The notes beneath the pieces were generated by a model. The model had not been told where the DNA came from and ran no database searches. It saw only the letters and a program-made list of their open reading frames with translations. From Exophiala sp. HKRS030 (taxonomy: Eukaryota > Ascomycota > Eurotiomycetes > Chaetothyriales > Herpotrichiellaceae): a DNA stretch of 64,000 nucleotides. Within the stretch, counting starts at the first letter, position 1; the number at the start of each line of letters is the position of its first letter. The translations under genes and the position numbers were made by a program. The stretch covers positions 7,257,665-7,321,664 of the forward strand of contig JAHWDD010000003.1 in assembly GCA_023897205.1 (NCBI GenBank), in the 5' to 3' direction. Positions 21,115-33,508 of this stretch are shown one piece after another.

Positions 21115-23867
21115 ATGAGACGGCGAGGCTTTACGAATATCCTCTTGCCACAAAAGAGAATCAATATGCTGCAAAAAGAGCTACATGACAATCCTTTCTT
21201 TGGGGGTGCTCCCCTGCCTCCAAAGACCTTGGACGTGGATGCAGTAATGAAGGAGCTGTCAATGCAAGAGAAAATACAACTTTTGTCTGGTGTAGACAAC
21301 TGGCATTTGAAGGAGATCAAGCGTTTAGGTATTCCCGCCATTCGAGTGTCGGACGGTCCCAATGGCATCCGCGGCACCAAGATGTTTAATGGCTCTCCAG
21401 CGGCTTGCTTACCCTGCGGAACGGCTCTCGCAGCAACCTGGGATATGGACATGATTCGACGAGGAGGAGAATTGCAAGCCCGTGAAGCCATTGCTAAAGG
21501 TGTTTCGGTCATCCTCGGACCTACAATCAACACGCAGCGGTCACCAATGGGAGGACGAAGCTTCGAATCTTTCAGCGAGGACCCAGTCCTGGCGGGAGCA
21601 ACAGCGGCGGCAACTATTCAGGGAATCCAATCTAAAGGTTTGTCGACGGTCATCAAACATTTCGTCTGTAACGACCAAGAGCACGAGAGGATGAAGCAGG
21701 ACTCTCGGGTGAGCGCGCGGGCACTTCGGGAGATTTACATGCTTCCATTTCAGATTGCCCTTCGACTATCCAAGCCTTGGGCATTCATGTCCAGCTATAA
21801 CCGAGTCAATGGCATCCACGCCAGCGAGGATCCTTGGTTGCTGGGAGACGTTTTACGAGGAGAATGGGGGTTTGACGGTCTCGTTATGAGCGATTGGTGA
21901 GACATATCAGCCCTTGAGGCCGCAGCGATGCTGATTTGGTTGCAGGACCGGGACATATTCAACCGCCGAGGCGATCAAAGCCGGTCTTGACCTCGAAATG
22001 CCGGGACCTTCGTTGATGCGAGCGTCTCTAGTCAACCATGCTCTCGTGTGTGGCAAGCTGAGCAAGGATGACATTGACATTTGTGTGCGCCGAGTCCTGC
22101 AATTTATAAATCGAGTCATCCCTCTAGGAATACCGTCACATGCGCCGGAACGCACCATCGATACCAAAGAAACAGCCGCCGAGCTCAGAAGCTTGGCGTC
22201 ATCCTCGATCGTACTCTTGCGCAACGAAGGTAACGTGCTTCCTTTTGCGAAGGAGAAGTCGGTATGTCTCTGGTACCTCCTCTCCACTTGCTTTCTTGCT
22301 GACAATATAACCGATCGCTGTCATCGGGCCCAATGCTAAAATCGCGGCTTATTCTGGTGGAGGGAGCGCGAGCTTGCCTCCGTACTATGCAGTAACTCCG
22401 TTAGAAGGCATCTCGTCCCTCTCAACAGGCCGCGTCGACTACACGGTCGGATGTGCGTCTGGAAGTAAACCTGCTCTGATCACCAACATGATTCCGGAAC
22501 TGAGAATGTCGGCATACAACGCACCATCTCAAGATACGTCCCGACAGAAGCTCGATGAGATGACAATCAAGACTTCCGATCTATTCTTCTTTGACTACTG
22601 CCCACCCCTTCCCATGTCTCACCATGGTGCGTGGTATGCCGACATCACTGGAACTTTGATTGCCGATGTTACGGGAGAGTATCTTTTCAGTATCAGTGTG
22701 GCCGGCACCGCTAGGCTCTTCGTCGATGGGACGTTGGTGGTTGATGCTGCATCGCATCAGACAGCCGGAGGGACGTTCTTCGGACATGGAACGGGTGAAA
22801 TTCTTGGTCGTATTAACCTCGTAAAATCGCAACCATACAAGGTGATGGTTGAGTTTGGATCCATCGCCACAAGCTTACTTCAGACGCACAGTATCGAGTC
22901 AACGACAGGAGGGGGCATCAGGATTGGTTGCGCCTACCAATTGAATGCCGAAGAGGAGATACGAAATGCTGTCAGGATTGCCAAACATGTGGACCAAGTT
23001 GCTATCATCGCTGGACTCAATGTATGTGACCTTCTTACCCCACTGCCTCTATTTTTGCTGACCCAAAACATGTAGTCTGATATCGAGTCTGAAGGTTACG
23101 ATCGCGAAGAGTTTGGCTTGCCTGGCCACGCCGACCGCCTTATCCGCGAGGTGGCCGCAGCAAATCCAAATACCGCGGTTGTCGTCCAATCAGGCAGTCC
23201 GGTAGCCATGCCTTGGATGCAGTTGGCTCCCGCAATTGTGCAAGCATGGTACGGCGGCAATGAGACCGGTAATGCTATTGCAGACATCCTCTTCGGAGAT
23301 GTCAATCCTGCTGGGAAACTTCCTCTCACATTTCCTGTTCGACTAGAGGACACACCCACCTACTTAAACTTTGGCTCCGAAAGAGGTCGCACCCTGTATG
23401 GCGAAGATGTGTTTGTGGGATATCGTTTCTACGAAAAGAGCAACCGACGCGTTCTCTTTCCCTTTGGACATGGCCTCTCCTACACAGAGTTTAAAATTGG
23501 AAAGCTGAACATCTACACGTCTGAGAAGGAAGATACCATCACCGTTTCCATTAGTGTACAGAACCTAGGTTCACGCGCAGGTGCATATGTTGCCCAGGTC
23601 TACATTTCACAGCGACAACCCTCAGTCGCGAGACCGATAAAAGAACTGAAAGGATTCACAAAAGTTTTCTTGGAGAGTGGCGAGGAGAAGACGGGAACTA
23701 TATCGATGAGTTTCAAGTATGCGACAAGTTTCTGGGACGAACAAAAGAACGCATGGGCAATGGAGAAGGACACTTTCGACGTGCTGATAGGATCTAGCTC
23801 ATATGACAAGGAAAGTTTAAGCACATCGTTTGAGGTTTCCGAAAACAAGTGGTGGAGCGGAATATAG
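21115..23867 (+). CDS. Beta-glucosidase, GH3 with PA14 insert, no signal peptide
   Basis: Exons run 21115-21896, 21946-22261, 22314 to about 23022 and then to 23867. The (beta/alpha)8 domain shows RVSDGPNGIRG, the GRSFESFSEDP loop, KHFVCNDQE and the nucleophile Asp in GFDGLVMSDW (D260 from the first ATG). The second alpha/beta domain has VLLRNEGNVLPF and VIGPNA, is interrupted by a PA14 domain (about 150 residues, AWYADITG to VEFGS), then resumes to ESEGYDRE. It ends with a fibronectin-III-like domain after FPFGHGLSYTEF. This is the intracellular Bgl-type GH3 layout that hydrolyses imported beta-glucosides. ATG 21166 is an alternative start. Odd point: the second intron (22262-22313) ends in CG instead of AG, so correct splicing is in question. 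Confidence 0.88.
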
Positions 23868-24916
23868 TATAAAAAGAAGCACCACATGGCTTATTTCAAC
23901 GGTGCTATTTAGTAAATGAAGGCTTTGTACTGGTGTAGCTCATCGTTATTGCGGCGTCATCCATGTCCACTTGGCCGTGAGGGGCATCAAGGGAAGATAA
24001 TAACTCGCATACTTCCTGAAATCTTCGTTCTTTGGAAATGTATGCTACTTCGGCATCCATCATTGCAGTTTCTGCGGCAAGAATCAGGTCCGTTGATACG
24101 ACAGGCTGCCATGTGAGGATTGTGTCCGAGGTTAATATACCATCTTTTGTCGGTCTTGTCTAGCTCATGAATGATGAGACTACCTGGCAGCATCGACGAG
24201 GACGACTCTCAAATCACAGATCGACCAGACCGAAACCAACTGTTCCGGATAAGCAAGCTATATGAGTTGGTGGTCGCAAAGAACCGTAACCTTTGACTAA
24301 GAGATTTCAAGGTCCCTGCTTGCCAAGAGCAGCCGTCGCGTCCAGAGATGGCTAAGCGTGTTCAAGCTCAGCAAGCATTCCGGGCCGCAAGGACGAAAAA
24401 TCTTCAATCGACCACACTCTCCAACACCGTGCCGTGGACTTTGCCGTAAAGCCACTATATCGCCCCTTGCCGAAAACCGACTAACCTATTTGGGACTGCC
24501 GTTTTACATGTCGGAGCGTACCTGTACCTATTCGGCTGGTTATTGAACGAGCAGGGACCATGCAGGGGTCAAATTCACCCAGGTAGGTCATCGGCCATTC
24601 GGCATGGCCTGAATTGAGAGCTTTTACAGCTGCTGTGATTGCTGGCGAGCCTATGAGACCCAAGTGCGGGTTGACATCCGCCATGGTTTATCGGTATACC
24701 CCATGGGGGCTGCCCGGAGAATATGGTGGGAATTACGCCCTCGTCGAAGAACCGGTTCGGTTGTGATTAATTCCAGAACTGAGTACAAAAGCACCATGAT
24801 AACTAGATCGATGCGACCTTTTCTGGCCCGACACAGGCAGTGAACAATCTCATGTGCCTTACTGACAAAACGGGCATCAACAGTCTCTCCCGAAGAAAAA
24901 AAGAGAAGGCAATAAC
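23868..24916. other. Intergenic region, 1.05 kb
   Basis: No gene recognised. A 67-codon minus-strand ORF (24684-24481, beginning MADVNPHLGLIG) looks protein-like in composition, but I cannot place it in a family and no continuation was found. The end of the region should hold the promoter of the next porter. Confidence 0.45.
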
Positions 24917-27030
24917 ATGAAAAGGCCTTCAGCCTACAATATCCTAGTGCGTGTTTGTTCTCGTCAGCTTACTAGGCCTTTTTGCTGGAAAACTTACCCG
25001 TGGCTCTGCTCAGATCTCCTTCACGGTTGCCCTAGGCAGTCTGACATATGGCTATGCTGCAGGAGTTCTGGGGAACGTAAGTGATGCCGCCAACAACCTG
25101 AACACCTTGCTTCACAGGGAAAAAAGCAAGATGTGGTACAGAAGCTAACAGAGCCCATTGGGAGAATAGACACTGGGAAAAGCACCCTTCTATGCGTACA
25201 TGCACCTCGACCCCGAAGGCCCCGGAAAGTCGTACGCAAACACAATAATTGCGGTATGGAACACAATTTTGTACGCAGGTGGCATCATCTCCTGCCTGAC
25301 GTGTCCCATCGTGGGGAACCGATATGGTCGAAAGAAGGTCATATTCCTCGGTGCTGCGATCTCGGTACTCGGCGCGGCCCTTCAGGCCGGGAGTGTCAAC
25401 CCAGCCATGATGATTGTTTCAAGATTCATCGTCGGCACTGGAATGGGTGTGCTTCTCGCCACAGTCCCATTGTACCAAGCTGAAATATCGCCTCCATCCA
25501 ACCGCGGTCTTATAGTGGGTCTTCACGGTAAGTTGCTCACGCCAGAATAGTACCACTTGTTATCCAGGTAGCGGTTGAAGTGAGAGTTATCACTGACAAT
25601 CATAGCATCACTGATCGGATATGGGTCAATGATTGCATCCTGGATAGGTGTCGCCTTCTACCACGTCCCTGGTGCGGTAAGTTGCTCCTCAAGAGAGATA
25701 TGAAGACGCAGAGAGTAAAAATTCAGGTCTTTGTGCACTGATAACAAGATCTCTATCTAGGCCGGCTGGCGTGTGCCACTCGCTCTTCAAGTTGTATTCC
25801 CGCTAGCTCTGTGCATTGTGGTGTTCTTTGTGCCGGAAAGCCCACGATGGCTCTACATGAACGATCGCGCAGATGAAGCCGAGAAGGTGTTGATCGCCCT
25901 TCATAGGCGGGCAGATGACCCCAATCACACATTTGCCCGCAAAGAAATCCAGATCATCAAGAGCCAAATTGACTTCGAGAGGGAGAATAAACTGCCTATC
26001 TCCCAAGCATTCAAGAAGCGATCCCTTCAAAAGAGATTCATCATCGGTTTTCTCGCCATGTGGGACACGCAATGCAGTGGCTTAATTGTTGTTCTTGGTA
26101 CGCAAAGTAGACCCAGTCCTATGCGACCACAAAATGTCATATCCTTCAGACACTGACACTCTTCTCTCCTCAGCATACCAGGCAACCATTTACGAATCGC
26201 TGGGCTACACACCATTCATGGCGGGTATCCTAGGTTCCGTATGGTGTGTTCTCAACGGCACTGGCAACTTACTAGGAGGCATCTTGGGAGATTACGTCGG
26301 TCGGAAAAGGCAAATCGGTAAGAAGGCCCCACCCTGCTGATATCTGGCTGCAAAGCGTCCTGGCAAACGGCTGAGACACGTATCTAGCGATTGGCCTTGC
26401 CACTCTTATCCTTCTATTAATACTCCTCTGTATCACCACCAAGCTGTACTCAGGAACCGACAACAAAGCCGGGAAGACCGCGGCTGCCGTATTCACGTTC
26501 CTCATGATTGCTGTGTAGGCCGTCCACCAATCTGTTCGCTTCAATGCTGACCGAGTGCACCACAGGTATGCCGGCGGTGTTGACTGTCCGTCGCTGGTGT
26601 ACAGCTCAGAGCTCTACCCTGGCGAGTGGCGAGCAGCAGGAGTTGCAACCTCGGTGTCTGCCGTTCTCTGGGGATGTCTGATCTTCACAGCAGCGGCACC
26701 AGCTGCGCTCGCCAACATTGGCGCCCTGTACTATGTCGTCTTCATCGCCCTTACCACAGTTCAACTCTTCATTGTCATTCTTGTCTTTCCAGATGTAAGT
26801 TCATCGTCGTCGTCGTCTCTTGCAATTGGCGCTGCAGGATTCTAATCGTACGGTGTGCACTAGACCAAAGGTTTCACTCTGGAACAAATGGCTGCCATCT
26901 TTGGGGATGCAGTCGTAGATATGGAAGGTCATATTGAGAAGGCTGAGGACTTCATGCTAGAGCGTCATTCTATCGACCAAATTGCAAACAAAGATATTGT
27001 CACCGTGCATGAAGAAGGGCGAAAGACGTG
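24917..27030 (+). CDS. MFS sugar transporter
   Basis: About nine exons splice into a complete sugar porter. Landmarks: VALGSLTYGYAAGVLG (TM1), the periplasmic-side loop LDPEGPGKSYANTI, NRYGRKK, ARFIVGTGMGV-like helix (SRFIVGTGMGVLL), YQAEISPPSNRG, AGWRVPLALQ, PESPRWLYMND, a central loop, DYVGRKRQ, the PSLVYSSELYPGEWRA helix and TKGFTLEQMAAIFGD, then a 50-residue tail and a TGA at 27028. It is most like the fungal quinate/hexose porter group. The first exon (ATG 24917) is short and its splice to the TM1 exon is uncertain. It is clearly paralogous to the gene at 30935-32793, with the same rare LDPEGP loop. Confidence 0.82.
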
Positions 27031-28608
27031 ACCGGGAAACGCCATCGAGCCCGGGTGCCGCTGTTTGCCTGGTAACTATCTCGCCTTGTTAGATATCGCA
27101 AGATGGTAGACCTTCAATAAAAGTTCGTGTAAATGCGAAGACCACCTGTACGGCAAGCTTTCAGAGCGAATTTCTACTTGGCTCCACGCAGGGTCGACAC
27201 ATGGCTGCTATCCTGGTGCCTGACATGAAGGTTGGACTGGGCCAGCGAGAGATGCACCTCGACCCTGCCCGCTGGCTCTGGAAGTCTTAGCTGCATTGAA
27301 AGTATCGGTTGGCGGGTATGGGGAGCTTAATTTCAAATACCCCACTACCATCGAGAAGTAACATATTATGAGTCAAGCGCGATTGACAAAAGTGATGCAA
27401 TGAGGTCTACTCTACGGAGTACTGCAGTATTAATTGGAGACGCCTACTTTACTCCGCATCTGCCTCCACCCCATGAAGAGGATTTCTTCTCCTGCTGCCA
27501 ACCGTGCTCCGCAGTACGTGGGAGAGATATCTTGTCGTAATTTCACCACGGGCCACGGCTCTAGGAGAAGCGCTACCAGTGCACAATGACAGAGGCTCTA
27601 TTCATGAACAGGAGTGTACGGAATATTATGGCATGTCTCGTTAATTGTCAAGAAATATAATGTTGTCCGATGTGCAGGCAACAAGAATATTGAATGTCTT
27701 CTCCTTCACACCGTCAACAGTAAACATCTCCAAAGTACGTTGTGGTCCAGTCTAGTCCCTGGGCACATATGTCTTATCTAGAGCCAAGAGAGCTTAGCTG
27801 TTGAACCGCCATGAGCAGAAATTGACCGTCACCATCCCCATACACTATCTTTTAGTTACCTCGCCGTCATTTTGACATCCCTAGCAGAAAATAAAAAGGT
27901 TCAAGAGGACCGGAGCACATATCCCTTTGCTACATATGGCACGACGTTCGCTAAAGCCTGTTTGTTCATGTGCTTCAGTCAATGGGTCATTTTGCTTTGG
28001 ACCCATTACCGCTGTGCGCTTCTGGTTCCATCTCCCATGCGCGGGGCAGGTATTGGCCATGATCTGATGACGGACCCAGATATTGCTTCGCTTTGTATCC
28101 AATTTCTCCAAGTATCCTTTCAGACTCCATTCCCAATATCTCTCACGATTGTCTCGAGCAAAAGTACCCCAAACAGCAAACACCGACCCGCCTACTCTCT
28201 TGACCCGCGGTCGGTGTGGACTCTGACGATAAGCCTGTATCTTAAGTGGTCCGGGCATTTTCCGCTGGTAAGACTGCTGGAAGAAGATCGGCTGCTTCGC
28301 AAGGTAGGATCCAATTGCAAACTAGCTTTTCTGGCAATACGGCTCTGTGCTCTGGCAATACGGCTGTTCCTCTGGCAATACGGCTCTTCTCTCTGGTATC
28401 TTAGAAGCTTCAAAACCAGATACCCCATACTCCAGACTGTGCTAAATTTACTTCCCCGCGTCCACAACGGAGGAAAACGTGTTGGCGCCCCTTCCAGGTC
28501 GTTTGAAACAAGGCAATATAAAACTCTCTTCTGACTCTCAGAATCTTTGTTTTCTCACAATCTCGAGCACACTGCATACCTTTTTTGGGTTCCCATCGTC
28601 CCAACAAG
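27031..28608. other. Intergenic region, 1.58 kb
   Basis: A long region without a supported gene. The 220-codon plus-strand frame at 27872-28534 has no domain, no start context and a composition unlike its neighbours, so I do not call it a gene. It contains the short tandem repeat at 28331-28385 and ends with the promoter of the next porter. Confidence 0.5.
28331..28385. repeat. Three-copy short direct repeat
   Basis: The core CTGGCAATACGGCT occurs at 28331-28344, 28352-28365 and 28372-28385, with spacings of 21 and 20 bp. The connecting bases differ (ctgtgct and gttcct). It lies about 225-280 bp upstream of the ATG at 28609, so it may be a regulatory array or simple slippage. Confidence 0.85.
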
Positions 28609-30360
28609 ATGAAATATAGTGGCATCGAAAGTCTACGAGGCTCGCGGCTTCACGCCGCCATCTGGGGAGTGTCCTGCGTGACGATTCTTCAGTTTGGGTA
28701 CGTCGAGTCTCTTTCGGTCAAGCTGCTTGAGCCAGAAGCCAGCACGAAATGATCGCTGACGATGCTTCATGTGCCCAGGTTCAACAATGTCGGAGTTGGC
28801 GGAACTCTGATTCTGGAGGTACTGCATCTTCCTACAAAACGCTGCGTGGTTGTATTCGGTCGCTGACATGTCGAACCAGTCTTTCAACCGTCAGTTCCCA
28901 GCTATTGATACCCTCAATACTGAAGGGGCCAAGCAGCGGCATAACGCAACTCTGCAAGGTATGTTCTCAAACTCTGGTGAGCATCCAACTGCAACATGTT
29001 CTGATCCGTCTGGACAGGCACCATTGTCGGCCTCTACACCCTCATCGGCACGTTCGGCGCTTTACTTTGCACCTTTGGAGGTGACAAGATAGGGAGGCGA
29101 TGGACCACTTGGTTCGCCTGTTTGTTCAACGCGCTGGGCGCCATCATAAGTGCATCGTCCTTTACCCTCGCCCAGTTTGCCATTGGTCGTGCGGTCCTGG
29201 GTTTCGGGTCTGGAGGCATCATCGCCACCGTGAGTGTGTGGCAGTCGGAGCTCTCAAAGGCTAGCAGCCGAGGGTCGCACGTGTCGGCGTTTGGCATCTT
29301 CAGCAGCTTGGGCCTAATCTCGTCCCTCTGGATCGACTATGGCTGCTTCTTCATTAAGTCGTCCGCGTCGTGGAGGATACCGCTCGCCTTCCCGGTCCTG
29401 TTTGCTGCGATCAGTATGTCAACCATCTTCCTCATACCGGAGTCGCCGCGCTGGCTGACCAAGATGGGGAAAACCACCGAGGCGCGAGAGATCCTACACC
29501 GGTTGCACAACAGCGACGAGGTCGTGGAAATGGAGATGCAAAACATCAACGCGTCGCTCGACCTGTCTGGCCACACGACTATCAAGAGTGTCTTCACCAT
29601 GGGAAGGCAGCGCACCTTCCATCGCGTCGTGATTGGCATGATGGTTCAGATGATGTTGCAGCTCACAGGTATCAATGGCATCTCATACTACGTTGACACC
29701 CTGTACACCCAGCAGCTCGGGTTCAGCACCCAGATGTCCTCGCTACTCGGTGCCAGCTCACAGTTCGCCATGCTACTCGGCGCACTGATTTGCGCCTTTG
29801 CCGTCGACCGCTACGGCCGCCGGACCCTGCTCATTATCAGCGCCGGCGGGCAGAGTATCTGCTTCATTCTTGCCGCCGCCTTGATCTCTCATCCGAACAA
29901 CAAGCCCGCGTTGGATGCCGCCGTCTTCGTGCTCTTTCTCTACTATGTCATCTACACGGTTGGATATTTGGGGATACCCTTCCTCTACGCGTCCGAAATT
30001 GCGCCCAGCAAGGAGCGCATGGCGGTGGCTGGCATTGCCACTGCAACCTCGTGGATTTTCAACTTCTTAGTCGTCGAGGTCACTCCTGTCGCCTTCACCA
30101 GCATCCACTGGCGCTACTTCATCGTCTATGCCGTGCTAAATGCCTTGTGGGTACCTATCGTCTACTTCTTCTTCCCCGAGACCAGCAACCGGTCGCTCGA
30201 GGAGATTGACCAAATATTTGCCGCCTCAAAAAGCATCTTCGACCCACCTCGAGTCGCCAAACGCCTACCACGCATGGACCTAGGCCAATTTGCCAGTACT
30301 GAACTCAAGGATACTCCGGTGGCCGAGGAACAGGAATCAGTACTGAAAAGCGAGGGTTAA
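28609..30360 (+). CDS. MFS sugar transporter (hexose porter type)
   Basis: Four exons. The first encodes a short N-terminus and TM1 (ILQFGFNNVGVGGTL), the second and third the extracellular loop with the glycosylation-like NATLQG, and the last, large exon the rest. Signatures: GDKIGRRWT, RAVLGFGSGG, PESPRWLTKMGKT, LTGINGISYYV (the QxTGIN-like substrate motif of TM7), DRYGRRTL, and FPETSNRSLEEIDQIF. The Q/L-x-TGxN motif suggests a monosaccharide. There is a C-terminal soluble tail of about 45 residues ending LKSEG. The protein looks complete and functional, in the plasma membrane. It is a different subfamily from its two flanking porters. Confidence 0.9.
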
Positions 30361-30934
30361 GGATGACACATGGATGCAGGCTAGATAGCACGGGCTAGTA
30401 TCGGGGCTGTTGGCTATTGGAGAGTGAAAAGGCTGTCCAAGGTAGGTCTTGGTCGCAGACGCTTGGCTACTTTACTCGCCATTTATAAAGCAGGTCGAGC
30501 AGGCAGAGCGTACTCTGATATCTGAACTGCGTAGTTGGCCTCCTTAACGATTGTTCCTTTATGTTGTATTTCTCATCTCCCTCCTCTAGTATATCGACTC
30601 ACCTTCTAACTCATAATCGTCCACATACGATTAGCTCTCCATATGCAGAGCGTGACCGAGCAGGAGATTTCCTCATAGAGCACCGGTCTCGGGGAAATAA
30701 CTCAAATCTCCAGCTTTTGTAAATTGAGGTGGTTTCGCCATAGCCATTTACCCAAACTCGGTGCCGAAGCCGAGTCTCCGAGTTCTGCAACTCATAGTTC
30801 CCCTGACCAAGTAGATCTCCGCAATCATTTTCTCTCGCAATGTACTTTATAAAAGTCCCGGCGTGGCGACCCCCATCTCCTCGTGTCCAGGCCCCAGATT
30901 CTAGCGAACCCCAGAGTGGGACCCTTGATCCATC
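30361..30934. other. Intergenic region between two sugar porters
   Basis: About 570 bp with no gene. The minus-strand frame at 30611-30940 has no family resemblance. It must carry the terminator of the upstream porter and the promoter of the downstream one. Confidence 0.45.
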
Positions 30935-32793
30935 ATGCACGACGTCACATCCTCATATCTGTTGGCATGTTCACTAAGGTTGTTTCTGTAGCTATATACT
31001 GACTATGACCCAGGTTGTCCTAGCCGTCACCTTTGGAAGTTTCAGCTACGGCTACTGTGCGTCGATTTTGGCGAATATCTTTACCCATGCTGAGTTTTTC
31101 GAATATCTGGATCTCGACCCCGAAGGGCCCAACGCATCTCACGCAAACTCCCTCATTGCGGCGTTCAATGCCTTGCTCTATGTTGGAGGCTTTGTCGGAT
31201 GCTGCCTCTATCCAATTTCCTCGTCCAGATTGGGTCGACGCTTCCCGCTCGGAGTAGGCTCTGTTCTTGTCATCGTTGGCGGAGCTTTACAAGCAGGAAC
31301 AACCCACAATGCTATGATGTGTGTTGCGCGGGTTGTGACTGGCGTGGGAATCGGACACTTTCTTCCCGGTTGTCCACTTTACCAAGCCGAGGTGGCACCT
31401 GCACATAACAGAGGCTTCCTGGTCGGACTCCATGCCGCCGTGGTGGGAGCAGGGTTTGCTGTAGCACAATGGATGGGCGTCGCCTTTTTCAACGTGCCCG
31501 GCCAGGCTGGCTGGCGAGTTCCTCTGGCCCTGCAATGCGTCTCACCATTGTTTATGTTGTGCATTGTCCCGTTCCTCCCAGAGAGTCCTCGTTGGCGTAA
31601 GTATCAAAATTCTCGCACCACTGTCACTTCTGACAACAAACAGTGTACTTGGCTGGTGAGATTGACAAAGCAGAGAAGACAATCATGCGGCTTCACCGGG
31701 ACCGGACAGACCCTTCCAACGCGTACGCACTCGCGGAGTTTCGCACCATCAAAGCCCAGCTCGACCTTGAAGCCCAGAACAGGCGATCTCTTTGGGATGG
31801 CCTGCGAGATCCTCACCTACGGAAGCGTTTCGTCTTCGGGTTCCTGGTGAATACGGCCTCGCAATCTAGTGGCTCGATCGTAATTCTGAGTGAGGAAGTG
31901 CGATCCTACTGAAGTTTCCGTGGAGACTGACCCTCTCTAGCTTACTCGTCTGTCATATATGGGAGACTGGGCTTCAGTGCATTCCTGCAGGGCATCTTAG
32001 CCGGAGTGTGGACTACTCTCCTCATGCTCTTCAATTTCCTCGGAGGCATCCTGACGGACAAACTTGGCCGCGTCAAACAGCTCGGTATGCCCTTCTTACA
32101 TCCTTGCTTTTGCTGGTATTAACTCATATGGCAGTCCTCGGACTTCTGGGTTGCTTGTTTTGCCTCATCATGGAAGTCATCCTGACTGCGATCTACGCCG
32201 ACCAAGATTCCACATCGGGGAATGCTGCCGCGACCTTCTTCATCTTCCTTTTCGTGTGCTTGTAAGTGGATTACGCAGGTATCTCGAGCATGGAGGACCC
32301 AGTTCTGATGCGCTTCAGTTTCGCGGCCGGGGTCGAATGCCCGTCTTTTGTGTACTCCTCGGAGATCTTCCCCGCTGGCTGGAGAGCCCTCGGTGTCGGA
32401 ATAGCATTATCTGCCGTTCAGATGTGGTCGGCTATTCTCAATGGTGCTGCTGCAATAGCCTTTGAGAACATCAAATGGTTCCCTGTGCCCGGGATCTACT
32501 TACTCTTTTCAGCAACACTGACCTCAACCATAGGAAATTCTACCTAGTCTTCATTTGTTTCACTGCTTTGATGGCGGCAGTGGTTTTCTTGTACTTTCCT
32601 GAAGTATGACACCCCCTCTGGTAAAACATCATTGAAAGTGCTAACTGGTGCTCAGACTAAAGGCTTGACATTGGAGGAGATCAGTAAAGCATTTGGAGAC
32701 GCAACTGCCGAGGATACATCAGCTCTTGAAAGTTTGCCGGTATCCCCAGAGCAAGAGAAAGCAGTCACAAACCTCAAAGAGGAGGTACTCTAG
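30935..32793 (+). CDS. MFS sugar transporter, paralogue of the gene at 24917
   Basis: Multi-exon sugar porter. Landmarks: VVLAVTFGSFSYGYCASIL (TM1), LDLDPEGPNASHANSL, SRLGRRFPL, CVARVVTGVGIG, YQAEVAPAHNRG, GWRVPLALQC, PESPRW, then AEKTIMRLHRDRTD, DKLGRVKQL, CPSFVYSSEIFPAGWRA and TKGLTLEEISKAFGD. The last exons splice through a GTTCCC donor to KFYLVFICFTALM. Stop at 32791. The start at 30935 needs a small intron; the in-frame ATG at 31005, immediately before TM1, is an alternative. The loop between halves and the LDPEGP segment tie it to the 24917 porter, suggesting an old duplication with a third porter lying between. Confidence 0.82.
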
Positions 32794-33508
32794 CACTCTA
32801 GATATGTCAGAGGGATCGTGGGAAAACATCTCCGACTTCTCGCGCCCTCGTGCTCCAGCTACCTCTGCGGAATGAATTAGGCATCCTCCCAGAGACCGTC
32901 CAGGTCCAACAGAGATTGTTCACATTTCATTCCACGCTCAGACATTTGGCTGAGTCATTTGTTGATCTCTACCATTTCCCCTTTGCCATTGGCAGATATC
33001 TGGCTATTATAGGAAGCAGTTTTTGACATTTCCCTTTCCTACCCAATTCTTGGGCAGAGCAGTGAAACAAGATGTTTCTTACGCATTTTAGTCAGCGTAA
33101 ACGAGCCCGCTTGCAGTTCAGTACGATCGACAACCTACCGCATCGTGCGTTAGTCTTCTTATTCAACGGCCTGAGGCTCGGTGGGTCGGTAACTGGTTAG
33201 TGTGCTCGGTCTCGGGCCCGAGGACGCCTGAAATGTGGCTGATGGAGAAGCCAGCCGTGTGACCATCAAGGTGATATTGTGACAAATCGAGTTTAGCCTG
33301 CAACACATATATTTGTTCGCATAGGGTTGACATGGAAAGTCATGTACATTATCTCGACCATTCTAGTCTAGTATAAACGATTGATCCCTCTTGTAATTCG
33401 TACTTCCAATCTCTCGCAACATTGGGTTTGTAGATTGTTATTATCCACCATATCAGCTAACATAACATCACAATTTGCCCAACACCTGCCACCCGGAAGC
33501 CTGGCGAA
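32794..33508. promoter_or_regulatory. Upstream region of acyl-CoA synthetase 1 with a palindromic CGG site
   Basis: About 715 bp without a gene. A perfect 12-bp palindrome CTCGGGCCCGAG lies at 33211-33222 and includes CCGAGG at 33218-33223, about 290 bp before the start codon. This is the boundary between the sugar region and the CoA-enzyme cluster. Confidence 0.5.

Noticed and set aside
26803..26817. TCG trinucleotide run
   Set aside because: A four-unit microsatellite in or beside an intron of a sugar porter, too short to be of interest.
27411..27430. CTACGGAGTACTGCAGTA-type word as possible transposon end
   Set aside because: Similar TACGGAGTA words recur (for example near 53682 and 58921) and are common in these genomes; no paired ends, target duplication or transposase was found.
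27872..28534. 220-codon plus-strand ORF
   Set aside because: No domain, includes the tandem repeat and has no good start context; its composition does not look like coding.
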